Of a DNA stretch of 64,000 bases, positions 24,308 to 32,965 are shown in pieces. Where the stretch lies: the NCBI RefSeq assembly GCF_050337105.1, contig NZ_JAKJSQ010000004.1, forward strand, positions 1 through 64,000. Reading direction: 5' to 3'. The stretch is from Aliivibrio_A kagoshimensis (lineage in GTDB: Bacteria > Pseudomonadota > Gammaproteobacteria > Enterobacterales > Vibrionaceae). Within the stretch, counting starts at the first letter, position 1. Each line of letters opens with the position of its first letter. Under the pieces are notes generated by a model. The model did not search any database, had not been told where the DNA came from, and saw nothing but the letters and a program-made list of their open reading frames with translations. A program made the position numbers and the translations under genes.

Positions 24308-24323
24308 TGGCACCAACTTTGCT
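24308..24323 (+). promoter_or_regulatory. tupA: Sigma54 promoter of tupABC-mobA-moeA
   Basis: TGGCACCAACTTTGCT matches the sigma54 consensus at 11 of 12 positions with exact GG-N10-GC spacing, the best of the five such elements here. Transcription would start near 24334, 40 bases before tupA. Confidence 0.88.
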
Positions 24324-24373
24324 ATGTATTACTCAAATTTTAAATCCTCTCAACCATTAAGGAACGTTTCTCT

Positions 24374-25195
24374 ATGTCTTCTGTTGTAAAATATGCTTCT
24401 GTTTCGTTTAGCCTTCTCTGCGCATTTCAAGCGACAAATAGTGTTGCTGCTGATGAAAATATGACCATTCGGTTAGCAACAACAACCAGCACTTATCATT
24501 CTGGTCTTCTGGATTATCTATTACCAAAATTTGAAAAAACGACTGGCTACCATGTTGATGTGCTCGCTGCTGGCACGGGTAAATCGCTTAAAATGGGTGA
24601 AAATGGTGATGTAGATTTGGTGATGACCCATGCGCCAAAAGCAGAAGCCTATTTTGTTGAGCAAGGTTTTGGCGTGCTACCACGTAAACTGATGTATAAC
24701 GATTTTATTGTTGTTGGACCGAAAGCGGATCCAGCGTCGATCTTTGGTACTAAGGATGTGATTAACGCCTATCAGAACATTGCAAAAACCAATTCGACCT
24801 TTATCTCTCGTGGTGATGATTCTGGTACTAACAAAAAAGAGAAGATTTTATGGGCTCAAGCTAAGATCGAACCGAATTTTGGTGGGTATAAAGCGATTGG
24901 ACAAGGTATGGGTCCGACTTTGAATATGGCTAATGAGCTGCAAGCTTATACCATGACCGACCGTGGTACGTGGTTGGCGTATCAAACCAAACTTGATTTA
25001 AATATTGTTGTTGAAGGGGATAAAAAGCTATTTAACCCGTACCAAGTTATCCTTGTAAACCCGAGCCGTTACCCAAGCATTAACTATGATGGCGCTAAGG
25101 CGTTCAGTGATTGGTTGGTGACCCCGAAAGCACAGCAGTACATCAATGACTTCAAATTAGCTGGGCAACAGTTGTTTGTTGCCAGTGCTGACTAG
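24374..25195 (+). CDS. tupA: Tungstate-binding periplasmic protein TupA
   Basis: Receptor of the tungstate ABC importer, 273 residues. Signal peptide at about 1-26 (cleavage near SVAA). The anion-binding TTTST motif follows in LATTTSTYHSGLLDYLLPKF, with SRGDDSGTNKKE and the TMTDRGTW segment typical of TupA rather than ModA or WtpA. It heads the operon tupABC-mobA-mobB/moeA behind a strong sigma54 promoter. TupA proteins generally bind tungstate far more tightly than molybdate; the specificity here is inferred from family. Confidence 0.92.
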   Translation: MSSVVKYASVSFSLLCAFQATNSVAADENMTIRLATTTSTYHSGLLDYLLPKFEKTTGYHVDVLAAGTGKSLKMGENGDVDLVMTHAPKAEAYFVEQGFGVLPRKLMYNDFIVVGPKADPASIFGTKDVINAYQNIAKTNSTFISRGDDSGTNKKEKILWAQAKIEPNFGGYKAIGQGMGPTLNMANELQAYTMTDRGTWLAYQTKLDLNIVVEGDKKLFNPYQVILVNPSRYPSINYDGAKAFSDWLVTPKAQQYINDFKLAGQQLFVASAD

Positions 25196-25220
25196 TCGAA
25201 CGTAAAGTAGAGTCTATAGC

Positions 25221-25919
25221 GTGAATATTTGGCTATCAACCCAAGAGGCGGTCTCACTCTTATTGAGTGCAGACCCAGATCTTTGGAGTATCGTTGCCGT
25301 GTCATTTTCGGTATCCCTTTTAGCTATCGGGTTAGTGGTGATACCGTCGTTATTATTAGCGTTGGCGTTGGCATACAGCGAGTTTAAAGGTAAGTGGGTT
25401 ATTATATCGTTAATCAATACCTTACAAGCGGTTCCGACCGTTGTGATTGGATTATTACTTTATATGTTGCTTTCTAGAGCAGGTCCCCTTGGTGATTGGC
25501 AGATGCTGTTTACTCAAAAGGCGATGATCGTTGGTCAGATGCTCATCGCCTTCCCTATTCTAACGTCGATGATGCACAGCACCTTTCAAAATAGTGACAA
25601 ACGAGTGTTGGAAACAGCATTTACCTTAGGTGCTTCAATACCACGTGCGTGGTTAAGTTTAATATTTGAGTGTCGTCTCCCGTTACTGGCAGCGGTAATT
25701 TGTGGGTTTTCACGCATACTTACTGAGGTGGGTTGTTCAATGATGGTTGGGGGAAATATTCTCAATGCAACGCGTAATATTCCAACGGCAATAGCACTGG
25801 AGAGCCAAAAAGGTGCTTTTTCTCAGGGTATTGCTTTAGGTATGGTATTACTGATTTTGTCCCTACTGCTCAATTTTTTATTGGCTAACAGTCGTGGTCA
25901 AGCGTATTTAAGGGGGTAA
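25221..25919 (+). CDS. tupB: Tungstate ABC transporter permease TupB
   Basis: Inner-membrane permease, 232 residues, about five helices, starting with GTG. The ATPase-contact loop is ETAFTLGASIPRAWLSLIF near residues 132-150, and EVGCSMMVGGNI is a TupB hallmark. The 25-base gap from tupA contains no notable structure. Only one permease gene is present, as usual for this homodimeric importer. Confidence 0.9.
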   Translation: MNIWLSTQEAVSLLLSADPDLWSIVAVSFSVSLLAIGLVVIPSLLLALALAYSEFKGKWVIISLINTLQAVPTVVIGLLLYMLLSRAGPLGDWQMLFTQKAMIVGQMLIAFPILTSMMHSTFQNSDKRVLETAFTLGASIPRAWLSLIFECRLPLLAAVICGFSRILTEVGCSMMVGGNILNATRNIPTAIALESQKGAFSQGIALGMVLLILSLLLNFLLANSRGQAYLRG

Positions 25920-25926
25920 TGATTTA

Positions 25927-26646
25927 ATGACAGTGAAAATTATTGCTCATGATCTCTCGATCTCTTTTGATCAGAGGCTCTTGTTTCATATTCCTCAGCT
26001 CAGTTTAGGGCCAAAAGAGGCGGTCTATTTGCGTGGACCTAATGGAGCAGGTAAAACGACACTGCTTAAGATTTTGTCAGGGTTAATGACCCCTTCAACT
26101 GGCAAACTGAGTTTCAGCCGAGTCCACTGGATAAAGCGATTGTTTGGTTTTTCAGGCAACAGCCAAATTACCTATCTGCATCAGACTCCGTTTCTGTTTG
26201 ATGGATCCGTATATGACAACGTCAATTATGGTCTCAAGTCCAAAGCAATGACTCGTCAACAGCGTCGTAATGAGGTCATCAACGCACTGCGTCTTGTGGG
26301 GCTAGAGACGATGTCAGACGAGCATATCTCGGTCTTATCAGGAGGAGAGCGACAGCGGGTTGCAATGGCGCGAGCTTGGGTATTGAAGCCGTCAATTTTA
26401 TTAATGGATGAGCCAAGTGCCAGCGTCGATAGTGATTCGATTGACTTGTTGGTAGTTCTTGCTAAAGATCTGTTGTCACGTGGCGCTAGTCTTGTGATCA
26501 CAAGTCATCAAACCAACGCGTTAACCGATTTATGCCACAGACAGTGGACTATCGATGATACGGCATTGATTGAAACCGCAAATTTACACATAATTAACGA
26601 TTCAACAGCTTCACTCAAGGAATCAGATGTCCCTTCAACCGCATAA
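25927..26646 (+). CDS. tupC: Tungstate ABC transporter ATP-binding protein TupC
   Basis: 239-residue ATPase with Walker A GPNGAGKTT, signature LSGGERQR, Walker B ILLMDEPSASVD and the switch His in ITSHQTN. It begins 7 bases after tupB and its last 20 bases overlap the start of mobA, which suggests translational coupling between metal import and cofactor synthesis. No C-terminal molybdate-regulatory (MOP) domain is present. Confidence 0.9.
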   Translation: MTVKIIAHDLSISFDQRLLFHIPQLSLGPKEAVYLRGPNGAGKTTLLKILSGLMTPSTGKLSFSRVHWIKRLFGFSGNSQITYLHQTPFLFDGSVYDNVNYGLKSKAMTRQQRRNEVINALRLVGLETMSDEHISVLSGGERQRVAMARAWVLKPSILLMDEPSASVDSDSIDLLVVLAKDLLSRGASLVITSHQTNALTDLCHRQWTIDDTALIETANLHIINDSTASLKESDVPSTA

Positions 26647-27241
26647 AGCAGTAACACACGTAGATAATTCAAAGGTAAGTTGGGTCATTTTAGCGGGTGG
26701 CCAAGCTTCAAGAATGAATGGTAACGACAAAGGATTGGTTACGTTGGCTGGAAAGCCGCTTATTGAGTATGTCTATCAAACTCTAAGTGCTCAAACGGAC
26801 TCTATTTTCATCAATGCTAACCGTAATCTTGAATTCTACCGTCAATATGCCCCAACCTTTAGCGATCAACTGGCGGATTACCCTGGCCCCCTTGGCGGCA
26901 TCCATGCGGCACTAAAGCAAATCGACAGTGAGTGGATCGGTTTTGTCCCCTGTGATTGCCCCAAGCTACCTGACAATCTGGTTGAAAGGATGATTAGTGG
27001 TTGTCATGAAAACACCGATATCGCTGTGGCGCACGATGGAGAATCACTGCAGCCTGTGGTTACCATTTTCAACAAGCGAGTCCTGCCTTTACTGCAACAG
27101 TTTCTAAATAACGGTGATCGTAAAATCATTCTTCTTTACAAATTATGTAATACAATCGAAATTGACTTTAGTCAGCAGTCTCAAGGCTTTATTAATTTAA
27201 ATACTCCTTCAGAACTACAACAATATGGTGAATTACTATGA
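26627..27241 (+). CDS. mobA: Molybdenum cofactor guanylyltransferase MobA
   Basis: Adds GMP to molybdopterin to form MGD, the cofactor form used by formate dehydrogenase. The 204 residues carry the nucleotide-binding motif LAGGQASRMNGNDKGL, then YPGPLGGIHAAL and FVPCDCPKLP with the metal-binding Asp. AAGGA lies 5-6 bases before its ATG. It overlaps tupC by 20 bases and the next gene by 4 (ATGA), so it is firmly in the operon. Confidence 0.94.
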   Translation: MSLQPHKAVTHVDNSKVSWVILAGGQASRMNGNDKGLVTLAGKPLIEYVYQTLSAQTDSIFINANRNLEFYRQYAPTFSDQLADYPGPLGGIHAALKQIDSEWIGFVPCDCPKLPDNLVERMISGCHENTDIAVAHDGESLQPVVTIFNKRVLPLLQQFLNNGDRKIILLYKLCNTIEIDFSQQSQGFINLNTPSELQQYGELL

Positions 27242-29049
27242 GTCAGGCGTATCGTTCGACACTGTCTTCGGTCACTCCATTTCTCGGTTTTGCCGCTTAT
27301 AGTGGTACTGGTAAAACCACCCTATTAGAGCGCTTAATACCGAATTTAACCGCACAAGGGTTAAAGGTTGCGGTCATTAAGCATGCTCATCACGATTTCG
27401 ATATTGATCAAGAAGGTAAAGACAGTTTTCGTCTTAGAAAGGCGGGAGCCAGCCAGATGTTGATCAATTCACGCTATCGCAGCGCACTGATCACTGAAAC
27501 CCCAGAAACTGAACAGAGTTGTCAGCAACTACTCAACGCCTTGGATCATGACAATCTCGATCTTATTTTGATTGAAGGGTATAAAAAACTCTCATATCCA
27601 AAAATCGAGTTACACCGTCACGAGGTAAGCAAGCCTTGGATTCATCCTGAAGATGATAATATTGTAGCCATTGCTGCGAATATTGAGGCTGACTCTTCTT
27701 TGCCGCAACTTGATATTAACAACCTTGAGCAGTTAACTGATTTTGTACTCTCCTACTTAAAAGAGTATCAACATCAAAATCAGAGCGATCATAAGGTTAA
27801 TAACGACCTATTATCGCCGGCATTTTTATCGGTGGAACAGGCAAAAAGCAATATTCTAGATTCGCTAACGGTCAGTAGCAATTCTGTTGAATTATCCCTT
27901 TTTGACGCGGTTAATCATACTGTTGCTTGTGATCTGCTTTCTCCGATCAATGTGCCGCAGTACAATAATTCCGCTATGGATGGTTACGCGATTGTCGGCT
28001 GCAACTCTTCACACCCTAACTATAAGGTTGTCGGCTCCGTAATGGCCGGTCATCGTTTTGAACACACTCTATCACCCGGCGAAGCGGTACGTATTATGAC
28101 TGGCGCACCTGTACCAGATAATGCAACAGCCGTCATCATGCGTGAACAAGCCGAAGAGCGCGACAACATGGTTCAATTCTCGCTTGAGTTGAACGAGATT
28201 AAAACGGGCCAGAATATCCGCTTAGCGGGAGAAGATCTAGCAGTAGGAGAAGTGGCCATAGCCAAAGGGACTAAAATCTCGTCCGCTGAACTCGGCATGA
28301 TCGCTTCATTAGGGATCACATCCGTTACGGTTAACCGCCCTATCCGTGTCGCTATTTTCTCTACAGGAGATGAGGTTCAAGCACCCGGCGAAGCGCAGAA
28401 AGAGAGCAGTATATACGACTCTAATCGCTATTCACTATTTGGTTTACTGAGCCATTTAGACTGTGAGGTTATTGATCTTGGCATAATTGAAGATAGCGAA
28501 GAGAGTTTACAACAAGCTCTGCTTAGCGGTGCGCAACAAGCAGATTTAATTATTTCATCAGGTGGTGTGTCGGTAGGTGATGCGGATTATATTAAGAGTT
28601 GCTTAACCAAGTTGGGTCAAATTAACTTCTGGCGTATCAATATGCGCCCCGGTCGTCCGTTAGCATTCGGCACGATTTTTTCTGAACCAACAGATCATAC
28701 TCCTTTCTTTGGGCTTCCGGGAAATCCAGTGGCAGTGATGGTCGCCTTCCTACAGTTTGTTGAGCCTGTGATCCGTCGCTTACAAGGCCAACAGGACTGG
28801 CAAGCTGAAAAATTGGTCGCGTTAGCAACGGAAAACATTCGTTCTCGTGTGGGTCGAACTGAATACAGTCGTGGGATCTATACCATTAACCATAACGGCC
28901 ATTTAGAAGTGAGGACCACTGGAAAACAAGGCTCCGGAATATTACGTTCAATGAGCGAAGCGAACTGTTTGATTGAAGTGGCACCAGACGTTGAAAACGT
29001 TGAAATTGGTGCAAAAGTAACGGTTATTCCCTTAGTGAGCCGTTTATAA
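27238..29049 (+). CDS. moeA: MobB-MoeA fusion (GTP-binding adaptor plus molybdopterin molybdenumtransferase)
   Basis: 603 residues with two domains. Residues 1-180 are MobB-like: P-loop AYSGTGKTTLLERL, VIKHAHHDFDIDQ, LILIEGYKKLSYPKIEL. Residues about 195-603 are MoeA, the enzyme that inserts molybdate or tungstate into adenylated molybdopterin: NVPQYNNSAMDGYA, IMTGAPVP, FSTGDEV, SSGGVSVGDADY, GLPGNPVA. In many bacteria these are separate genes. It ends the tup operon and is followed by a terminator shared with nagK. Confidence 0.93.
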   Translation: MSQAYRSTLSSVTPFLGFAAYSGTGKTTLLERLIPNLTAQGLKVAVIKHAHHDFDIDQEGKDSFRLRKAGASQMLINSRYRSALITETPETEQSCQQLLNALDHDNLDLILIEGYKKLSYPKIELHRHEVSKPWIHPEDDNIVAIAANIEADSSLPQLDINNLEQLTDFVLSYLKEYQHQNQSDHKVNNDLLSPAFLSVEQAKSNILDSLTVSSNSVELSLFDAVNHTVACDLLSPINVPQYNNSAMDGYAIVGCNSSHPNYKVVGSVMAGHRFEHTLSPGEAVRIMTGAPVPDNATAVIMREQAEERDNMVQFSLELNEIKTGQNIRLAGEDLAVGEVAIAKGTKISSAELGMIASLGITSVTVNRPIRVAIFSTGDEVQAPGEAQKESSIYDSNRYSLFGLLSHLDCEVIDLGIIEDSEESLQQALLSGAQQADLIISSGGVSVGDADYIKSCLTKLGQINFWRINMRPGRPLAFGTIFSEPTDHTPFFGLPGNPVAVMVAFLQFVEPVIRRLQGQQDWQAEKLVALATENIRSRVGRTEYSRGIYTINHNGHLEVRTTGKQGSGILRSMSEANCLIEVAPDVENVEIGAKVTVIPLVSRL

Positions 29050-29058
29050 GTGATGTGA

Positions 29059-29090
29059 ATAGCCTGAGAGAAACATCAGGCTATCTTTTA
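29059..29090. terminator. Terminator between moeA and nagK
   Basis: Perfect 9-bp stem ATAGCCTGA / TCAGGCTAT with an 8-base loop, followed by a T-rich stretch on the plus strand. It lies between convergent genes. Confidence 0.8.
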
Positions 29091-29106
29091 TTTTCTTATT
29101 CTAAGG

Positions 29107-30015
29107 TTATAAAATATTTAGAAAAGCTGCTCCGCGTACACCACCTGAGTCACCATGTTTCGCTTTGATGATTTTAGGAACCTTGGCAACAGAAAGAAGA
29201 TGTTTTGACATTCTCTTTGGTAGCTCTTGGTAGATTAAATCGTAGTTAGACAAGCCGCCACCCAGTGCCACGACATGGGGATCAAAGGCTGTGAACAGAT
29301 TAGCAAAACAGATTGCTAATAACTCCATAAAACGTTCTACATGCTCTACCGCTTTTGCCTCACCTGCTGCTTGATTGGTAATGATTTCGGTCGCTTTTAA
29401 TGTTTCGCCATAATAGTGCGCATAAAGTTGTTCAAAGCCTCTACCCGATAGGTAGTTATCAATACAACCTTTCTTATCACATCCGCAATCAAATAGTGGT
29501 GCGTTATCCCCTAGATGAAACCAGCCATCAATTGGCATGCGGGTATGACCCATTTCGCCTGCGACATTGTTTCTTCCCGTGTATACTTGACCATTTATTA
29601 CAATACCACCGCCAAAGCCGGTGCCTAGAATTAGGCCCAATACAGACTTCTCATCTTTTAAATCATCATCCCATGCTTCAGATAAAGCAAAGCAGTTAGC
29701 ATCGTTATCGATTTTAACGTCTCTGACCAATTTGGCTTCTAGATCTTTTTTTAAGAAATGTCCTTTTGCAGCGGGGATATTACTGGTGAGTATGGCTCCG
29801 GTATCAGCATCTTCCATGCCTGGAATACCAATACCAATCTTGCCTTCGCAACCAAATTGGGCATCATACTTTTTGATTAGACCAACAATGATATCGATCA
29901 ATAGCTCATAATTTGAGCCTGGTGTAGGTACGCGCTCTGTTGCGACTCGTTGTAAGTTCTCATCGAAGGCGCCAAATTCTATTTTGGTGCCACCAATGTC
30001 AAATCCATAAAACAT
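29107..30015 (-). CDS. nagK: ROK-family N-acetylglucosamine kinase
   Basis: Sugar kinase of 302 residues, the usual NagK length. ATP-binding DIGGTKIEFGAFD at 5-17; substrate loop with NDANCFALSEAW; GTGFGGG; EMGH (catalytic-region His); and the ROK zinc motif CGCDKKGCIDNYLSGRG. All agree closely with enteric NagK, which salvages GlcNAc from chitin and cell wall. Fructokinase (Mak) is the main alternative. It stands alone on its strand. Confidence 0.88.
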   Translation of the reverse strand: MFYGFDIGGTKIEFGAFDENLQRVATERVPTPGSNYELLIDIIVGLIKKYDAQFGCEGKIGIGIPGMEDADTGAILTSNIPAAKGHFLKKDLEAKLVRDVKIDNDANCFALSEAWDDDLKDEKSVLGLILGTGFGGGIVINGQVYTGRNNVAGEMGHTRMPIDGWFHLGDNAPLFDCGCDKKGCIDNYLSGRGFEQLYAHYYGETLKATEIITNQAAGEAKAVEHVERFMELLAICFANLFTAFDPHVVALGGGLSNYDLIYQELPKRMSKHLLSVAKVPKIIKAKHGDSGGVRGAAFLNIL

Positions 30016-30172
30016 ACTGCTCTCCCAAAAATGTTACAGAGGCAAATTACCTCATTAAAATATTGAGTTAATTCTAACTATTTTTGTGTCGTTAGTATTC
30101 TATAAATGTCCCGATTTACATTCAAGAAACTGATGGAGGTCTCATTGACAATACAATTATGTGTTACGGAGA

Positions 30173-30907
30173 TCATCCAGCGATAAGAGAGCGCTGATAA
30201 TCGAACATTCTGTTGAGTGCCACGTTTCTATCCGCGAGCTTCAAGGGTTGCTTGCTACACAAATAGTGCTCCTTAAAAACATCAAACCACAACTCCATGT
30301 GTTTAGCGGTCTCTTTTTCTCCATATAAATCGAGCACGATAGCGGCCACCTCTGCGGTCGCCAATTGGTAATCTTTAGATGCTTTTCGCATGATGTACTT
30401 TGACAGCTGGTCTGCTTTAATTGAGAGTACCGGAAAACGATTAAGGTAAGGAGAGCGCCGAAATATTTTGCATGCCTCGCGCCAACTCCCGTCTAACATA
30501 ATAAACAGCGGTCGTTTACCATCAGTCACCTCAACCGAACTCACTACTTGCTGGGGTGTCTGCACATAATCGCTAGGAAAAACAACAAAAGGTTGCCATT
30601 GCGGGTCATTGAGTAGATCGAGCATTTCTTGATTAGGCTCGGTCCTTGACCAAAGGTAGGCGTAAGTCTCTTGCACAACGTCGGCAATGAGTTTCCCGGT
30701 ATTGCTTGGTTTGAGAACTTCAGTGTCAAACATGATCAACAAAAAAGCAGCATTAGAGCTCACTTGAGGTTGATGGGCACAAATACAGTAATCGATATTC
30801 ACTTGGCAATACTGACAACGCTTTACTTTCGCGCCTCGGGCATTAAAAGGTTTCGTAGAGCGGGCTAGGCGATCGATATGGAGGGTATGTACTTTGTGTA
30901 TTCTCAT
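30173..30907 (-). CDS. tapT: tRNA-uridine aminocarboxypropyltransferase (DTW domain)
   Basis: Transfers the 3-amino-3-carboxypropyl group from S-adenosylmethionine to uridine 47 of tRNAs (acp3U). 244 residues from ATG 30907. The zinc-like motif CQYCQVNIDYCIC, MFDTEVLKPSNTGKLIADV, WSRTEPNQE, VVFPSDYV and LDGSWREACKIFRRSPYLN follow the enteric TapT (YfiP) line for line, with DGSW in place of the name-giving DTW. The frame extends to a TTG at 30970 but neither start has a good ribosome site. I prefer the ATG on family length. Confidence 0.88.
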   Translation of the reverse strand: MRIHKVHTLHIDRLARSTKPFNARGAKVKRCQYCQVNIDYCICAHQPQVSSNAAFLLIMFDTEVLKPSNTGKLIADVVQETYAYLWSRTEPNQEMLDLLNDPQWQPFVVFPSDYVQTPQQVVSSVEVTDGKRPLFIMLDGSWREACKIFRRSPYLNRFPVLSIKADQLSKYIMRKASKDYQLATAEVAAIVLDLYGEKETAKHMELWFDVFKEHYLCSKQPLKLADRNVALNRMFDYQRSLIAG

Positions 30908-30938
30908 GTGAGCATCAGTAAATAAATGAGATGGGCAT

Positions 30939-30953
30939 TCTACGCGGCGTAGA
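30939..30953. repeat. Perfect 7+7 inverted repeat in the tapT-nlpC divergent region
   Basis: TCTACGC, one base, GCGTAGA. It is 32 bases before tapT and 76 before nlpC. With a 1-base loop it suits a protein-binding dyad better than a hairpin. No regulator is identified. Confidence 0.5.
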
Positions 30954-31028
30954 GAGTTATTTCTAGCCAAAATATGATGTTATGGTAGAGTAAATGATTA
31001 AATTAATGATGTAATAGTGGTTATTTCA

Positions 31029-31490
31029 ATGCGTTATCTTCTTATTATCGCTCTACTGTCTGTGGCGGGTTGCTCAACCACCCCCTCCGTGTCAACGTCG
31101 CCAGTATCTCAGAATAAGTTTGTCCAAACCAACTCCATCTTCACTTCTCATTATAATAATTGGAAAGGTACGCCATATCGACTTGGTGGCGTATCGAAAA
31201 CAGGGATTGATTGTTCAGCCTTTGTACAGATTACCATGAGGGATGTCTACCGCGTAGATGTCGCAAGAACCACCTTACAACAACAGCAACAAGGTAAGCT
31301 CATTGCACGTGGTAATCAGCAACCTGGAGACTTAATTTTCTTCAAAACGGGTCACAAGGTTCGACATGTTGGGGTGTATTTAGGAGAGAAACAGTTTATG
31401 CATGCGTCAACATCGAAAGGTGTGATTATCTCTCGTACGGATAACCCCTATTGGGCCAGCAAGTTTTGGAAGATAAAAAGAGTGATGTAG
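31029..31490 (+). CDS. nlpC: NlpC/P60-family lipoprotein peptidase
   Basis: Outer-membrane-associated cell-wall endopeptidase of the NlpC type, 153 residues. Lipobox LLSVAGC places the acylated Cys near residue 15. The catalytic Cys is in GIDCSAFVQ and His in RHVGVYLG; QPGDLIFFK is conserved. The ATG at 31029 (MRYLLII) gives a normal lipoprotein signal; a GTG at 31017 is possible. It is divergent from tapT. Cleaves peptide stems, most likely gamma-D-Glu-diaminopimelate, by family. Confidence 0.9.
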   Translation: MRYLLIIALLSVAGCSTTPSVSTSPVSQNKFVQTNSIFTSHYNNWKGTPYRLGGVSKTGIDCSAFVQITMRDVYRVDVARTTLQQQQQGKLIARGNQQPGDLIFFKTGHKVRHVGVYLGEKQFMHASTSKGVIISRTDNPYWASKFWKIKRVM

Positions 31491-31520
31491 TACCCCACTG
31501 GTTAACAGCGGGGTGAAATC

Positions 31521-31859
31521 TTATTGCGCTAATACTGAATCAAAGAGATTCTTGATAAGGCTGATATACTCTTCAAGGAAAGCAACTTGTTCATTGGTCG
31601 CTTTGGTTCCCCAAGCACTAGCAAGCACTTCACCTAAATCATCAACCACAGCATCTGCTTCTTTCAGAAGCTGAAATCTAATAATGCTGCTTAATTCTGG
31701 ATTTTGATCAAATACTGTCATGATGTTAGAGGCAACCATGTCGGTGACAACATCTTCTACTGTTTCATCACCAGTGTCTCCATGACCATCTATAAAAAGT
31801 GCTAAATTTTCAGTCAAATATTCAATTAATGATAAGTAACCATCATTATCAACTACCAT
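31521..31859 (-). CDS. DUF3802-like small acidic protein
   Basis: A 112-residue acidic, probably all-helical protein with no signal peptide, membrane helix or catalytic motif. Phrases such as DGYLSLIEYLTENL, NPELSSIIRFQLLKEADAV and FLEEYISLIKNLFDS match my memory of the DUF3802 proteins of vibrios and relatives. Function unknown. It is convergent with nlpC and followed upstream by the c-di-GMP pair on the same strand, but a 131-base gap makes a shared operon doubtful. Confidence 0.7.
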   Translation of the reverse strand: MVVDNDGYLSLIEYLTENLALFIDGHGDTGDETVEDVVTDMVASNIMTVFDQNPELSSIIRFQLLKEADAVVDDLGEVLASAWGTKATNEQVAFLEEYISLIKNLFDSVLAQ

Positions 31860-31990
31860 ATTATTTTCCAGATAAGTGAAACAAAGAAACGATTTTCGCT
31901 ATTATTCGATTAAGCGGTGCTGTTGTAAATCAACTTTAAGGCAGATGGTGCAAAAAATATGGAAAGTGGCATCTGCATCATAAATATTCT

Positions 31991-32965
31991 TTATAAGGCT
32001 TCCATCTCTTGCTCAAATACAGTTGTGCGATTTCGGCCACTCTGCTTTGAATGATATAGCGCACGGTCTGCTTGACTCAACCATTGTAGATGATCCTCAC
32101 AATCTTCATCAAGTTGGCTCACGCCAATACTGATTGTAAAGGAGACTTCGTCATCTTCTGTTTTGATTATAGTCTCTTCTACTCGTTTTCTAAGCCTATC
32201 GGCAAAATAGAGCGCTTCGACTTGAGTCGTTTTCGGTAGTAACACTGCAAACTCTTCCCCACCATAACGGCCACAAAAGTCTGTACCACGTGAGGTTCGT
32301 AACAGTAGTGCTGCAGTTTCACGGATTACATCATCACCAACAATATGCCCGAAGTTATCGTTCACCTTTTTGAAGTGATCAATGTCGAGCATGACAACAG
32401 TTGAATGTCCGCCACTTGCTTTGGCACTATTGAATTCGCGTTTAAATTTATCTTCCCAATAAGCTCGATTAAATAACCCCGTTAAGCCATCAATTTGACT
32501 CAATCTAGAGAGGGCTTTATTAGATTCACGAAGGTGAAGTTTATTTTTTGCAATATCGGTTACATCAGTAATGATCATACTCACGTGTGTCACTTCACCA
32601 GACAGTGAGGTAAGCGGTGTTAAACTGATGTTTTGATACATCTCTGGAAGGCTGGCAGAGACAGGACAAAAGTTGGAAAAGTTGAACAAATATGGACGGT
32701 CTTCCCATGAGGTAAAAGAACGTGTCTTTAGCGTGATAGTCGCATCGACTTTTCGTTTTAACCACTCTTGAGGTAAGTCTCGACAGGATTCGAAGATGTT
32801 TTTTCCAATCATGTCATCACTTTTCACGCCACTGTATGCAACCATAAACGTGTTCCAAGCACAAATGTTGTACTCTTTATCCAACACAACTAGGCCAGCA
32901 TCCATATGGTCTGTTACCTGCATGGCCCAATGGAGCTCAGAGATGTCGAGGGTTAAATTTGTCAC
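31991..32965 (-). CDS. PAS-GGDEF diguanylate cyclase
   Basis: Makes cyclic di-GMP from two GTP. 324 residues: PAS domain about 10-125 (MDAGLVVLDKEYNICAWN, SGVKSDDMIGKNIFE), short linker coil, and GGDEF domain about 155-320 with LTGLFNRAYWE, DIDHFKKVND and the active-site variant GGEEF. No membrane segment, so cytoplasmic. Starts with GTG that shares one base with the stop of the upstream response regulator (TAGTG), so output of the two is coupled. No obvious RxxD inhibitory site before GGEEF. Confidence 0.93.
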   Translation of the reverse strand: MTNLTLDISELHWAMQVTDHMDAGLVVLDKEYNICAWNTFMVAYSGVKSDDMIGKNIFESCRDLPQEWLKRKVDATITLKTRSFTSWEDRPYLFNFSNFCPVSASLPEMYQNISLTPLTSLSGEVTHVSMIITDVTDIAKNKLHLRESNKALSRLSQIDGLTGLFNRAYWEDKFKREFNSAKASGGHSTVVMLDIDHFKKVNDNFGHIVGDDVIRETAALLLRTSRGTDFCGRYGGEEFAVLLPKTTQVEALYFADRLRKRVEETIIKTEDDEVSFTISIGVSQLDEDCEDHLQWLSQADRALYHSKQSGRNRTTVFEQEMEAL

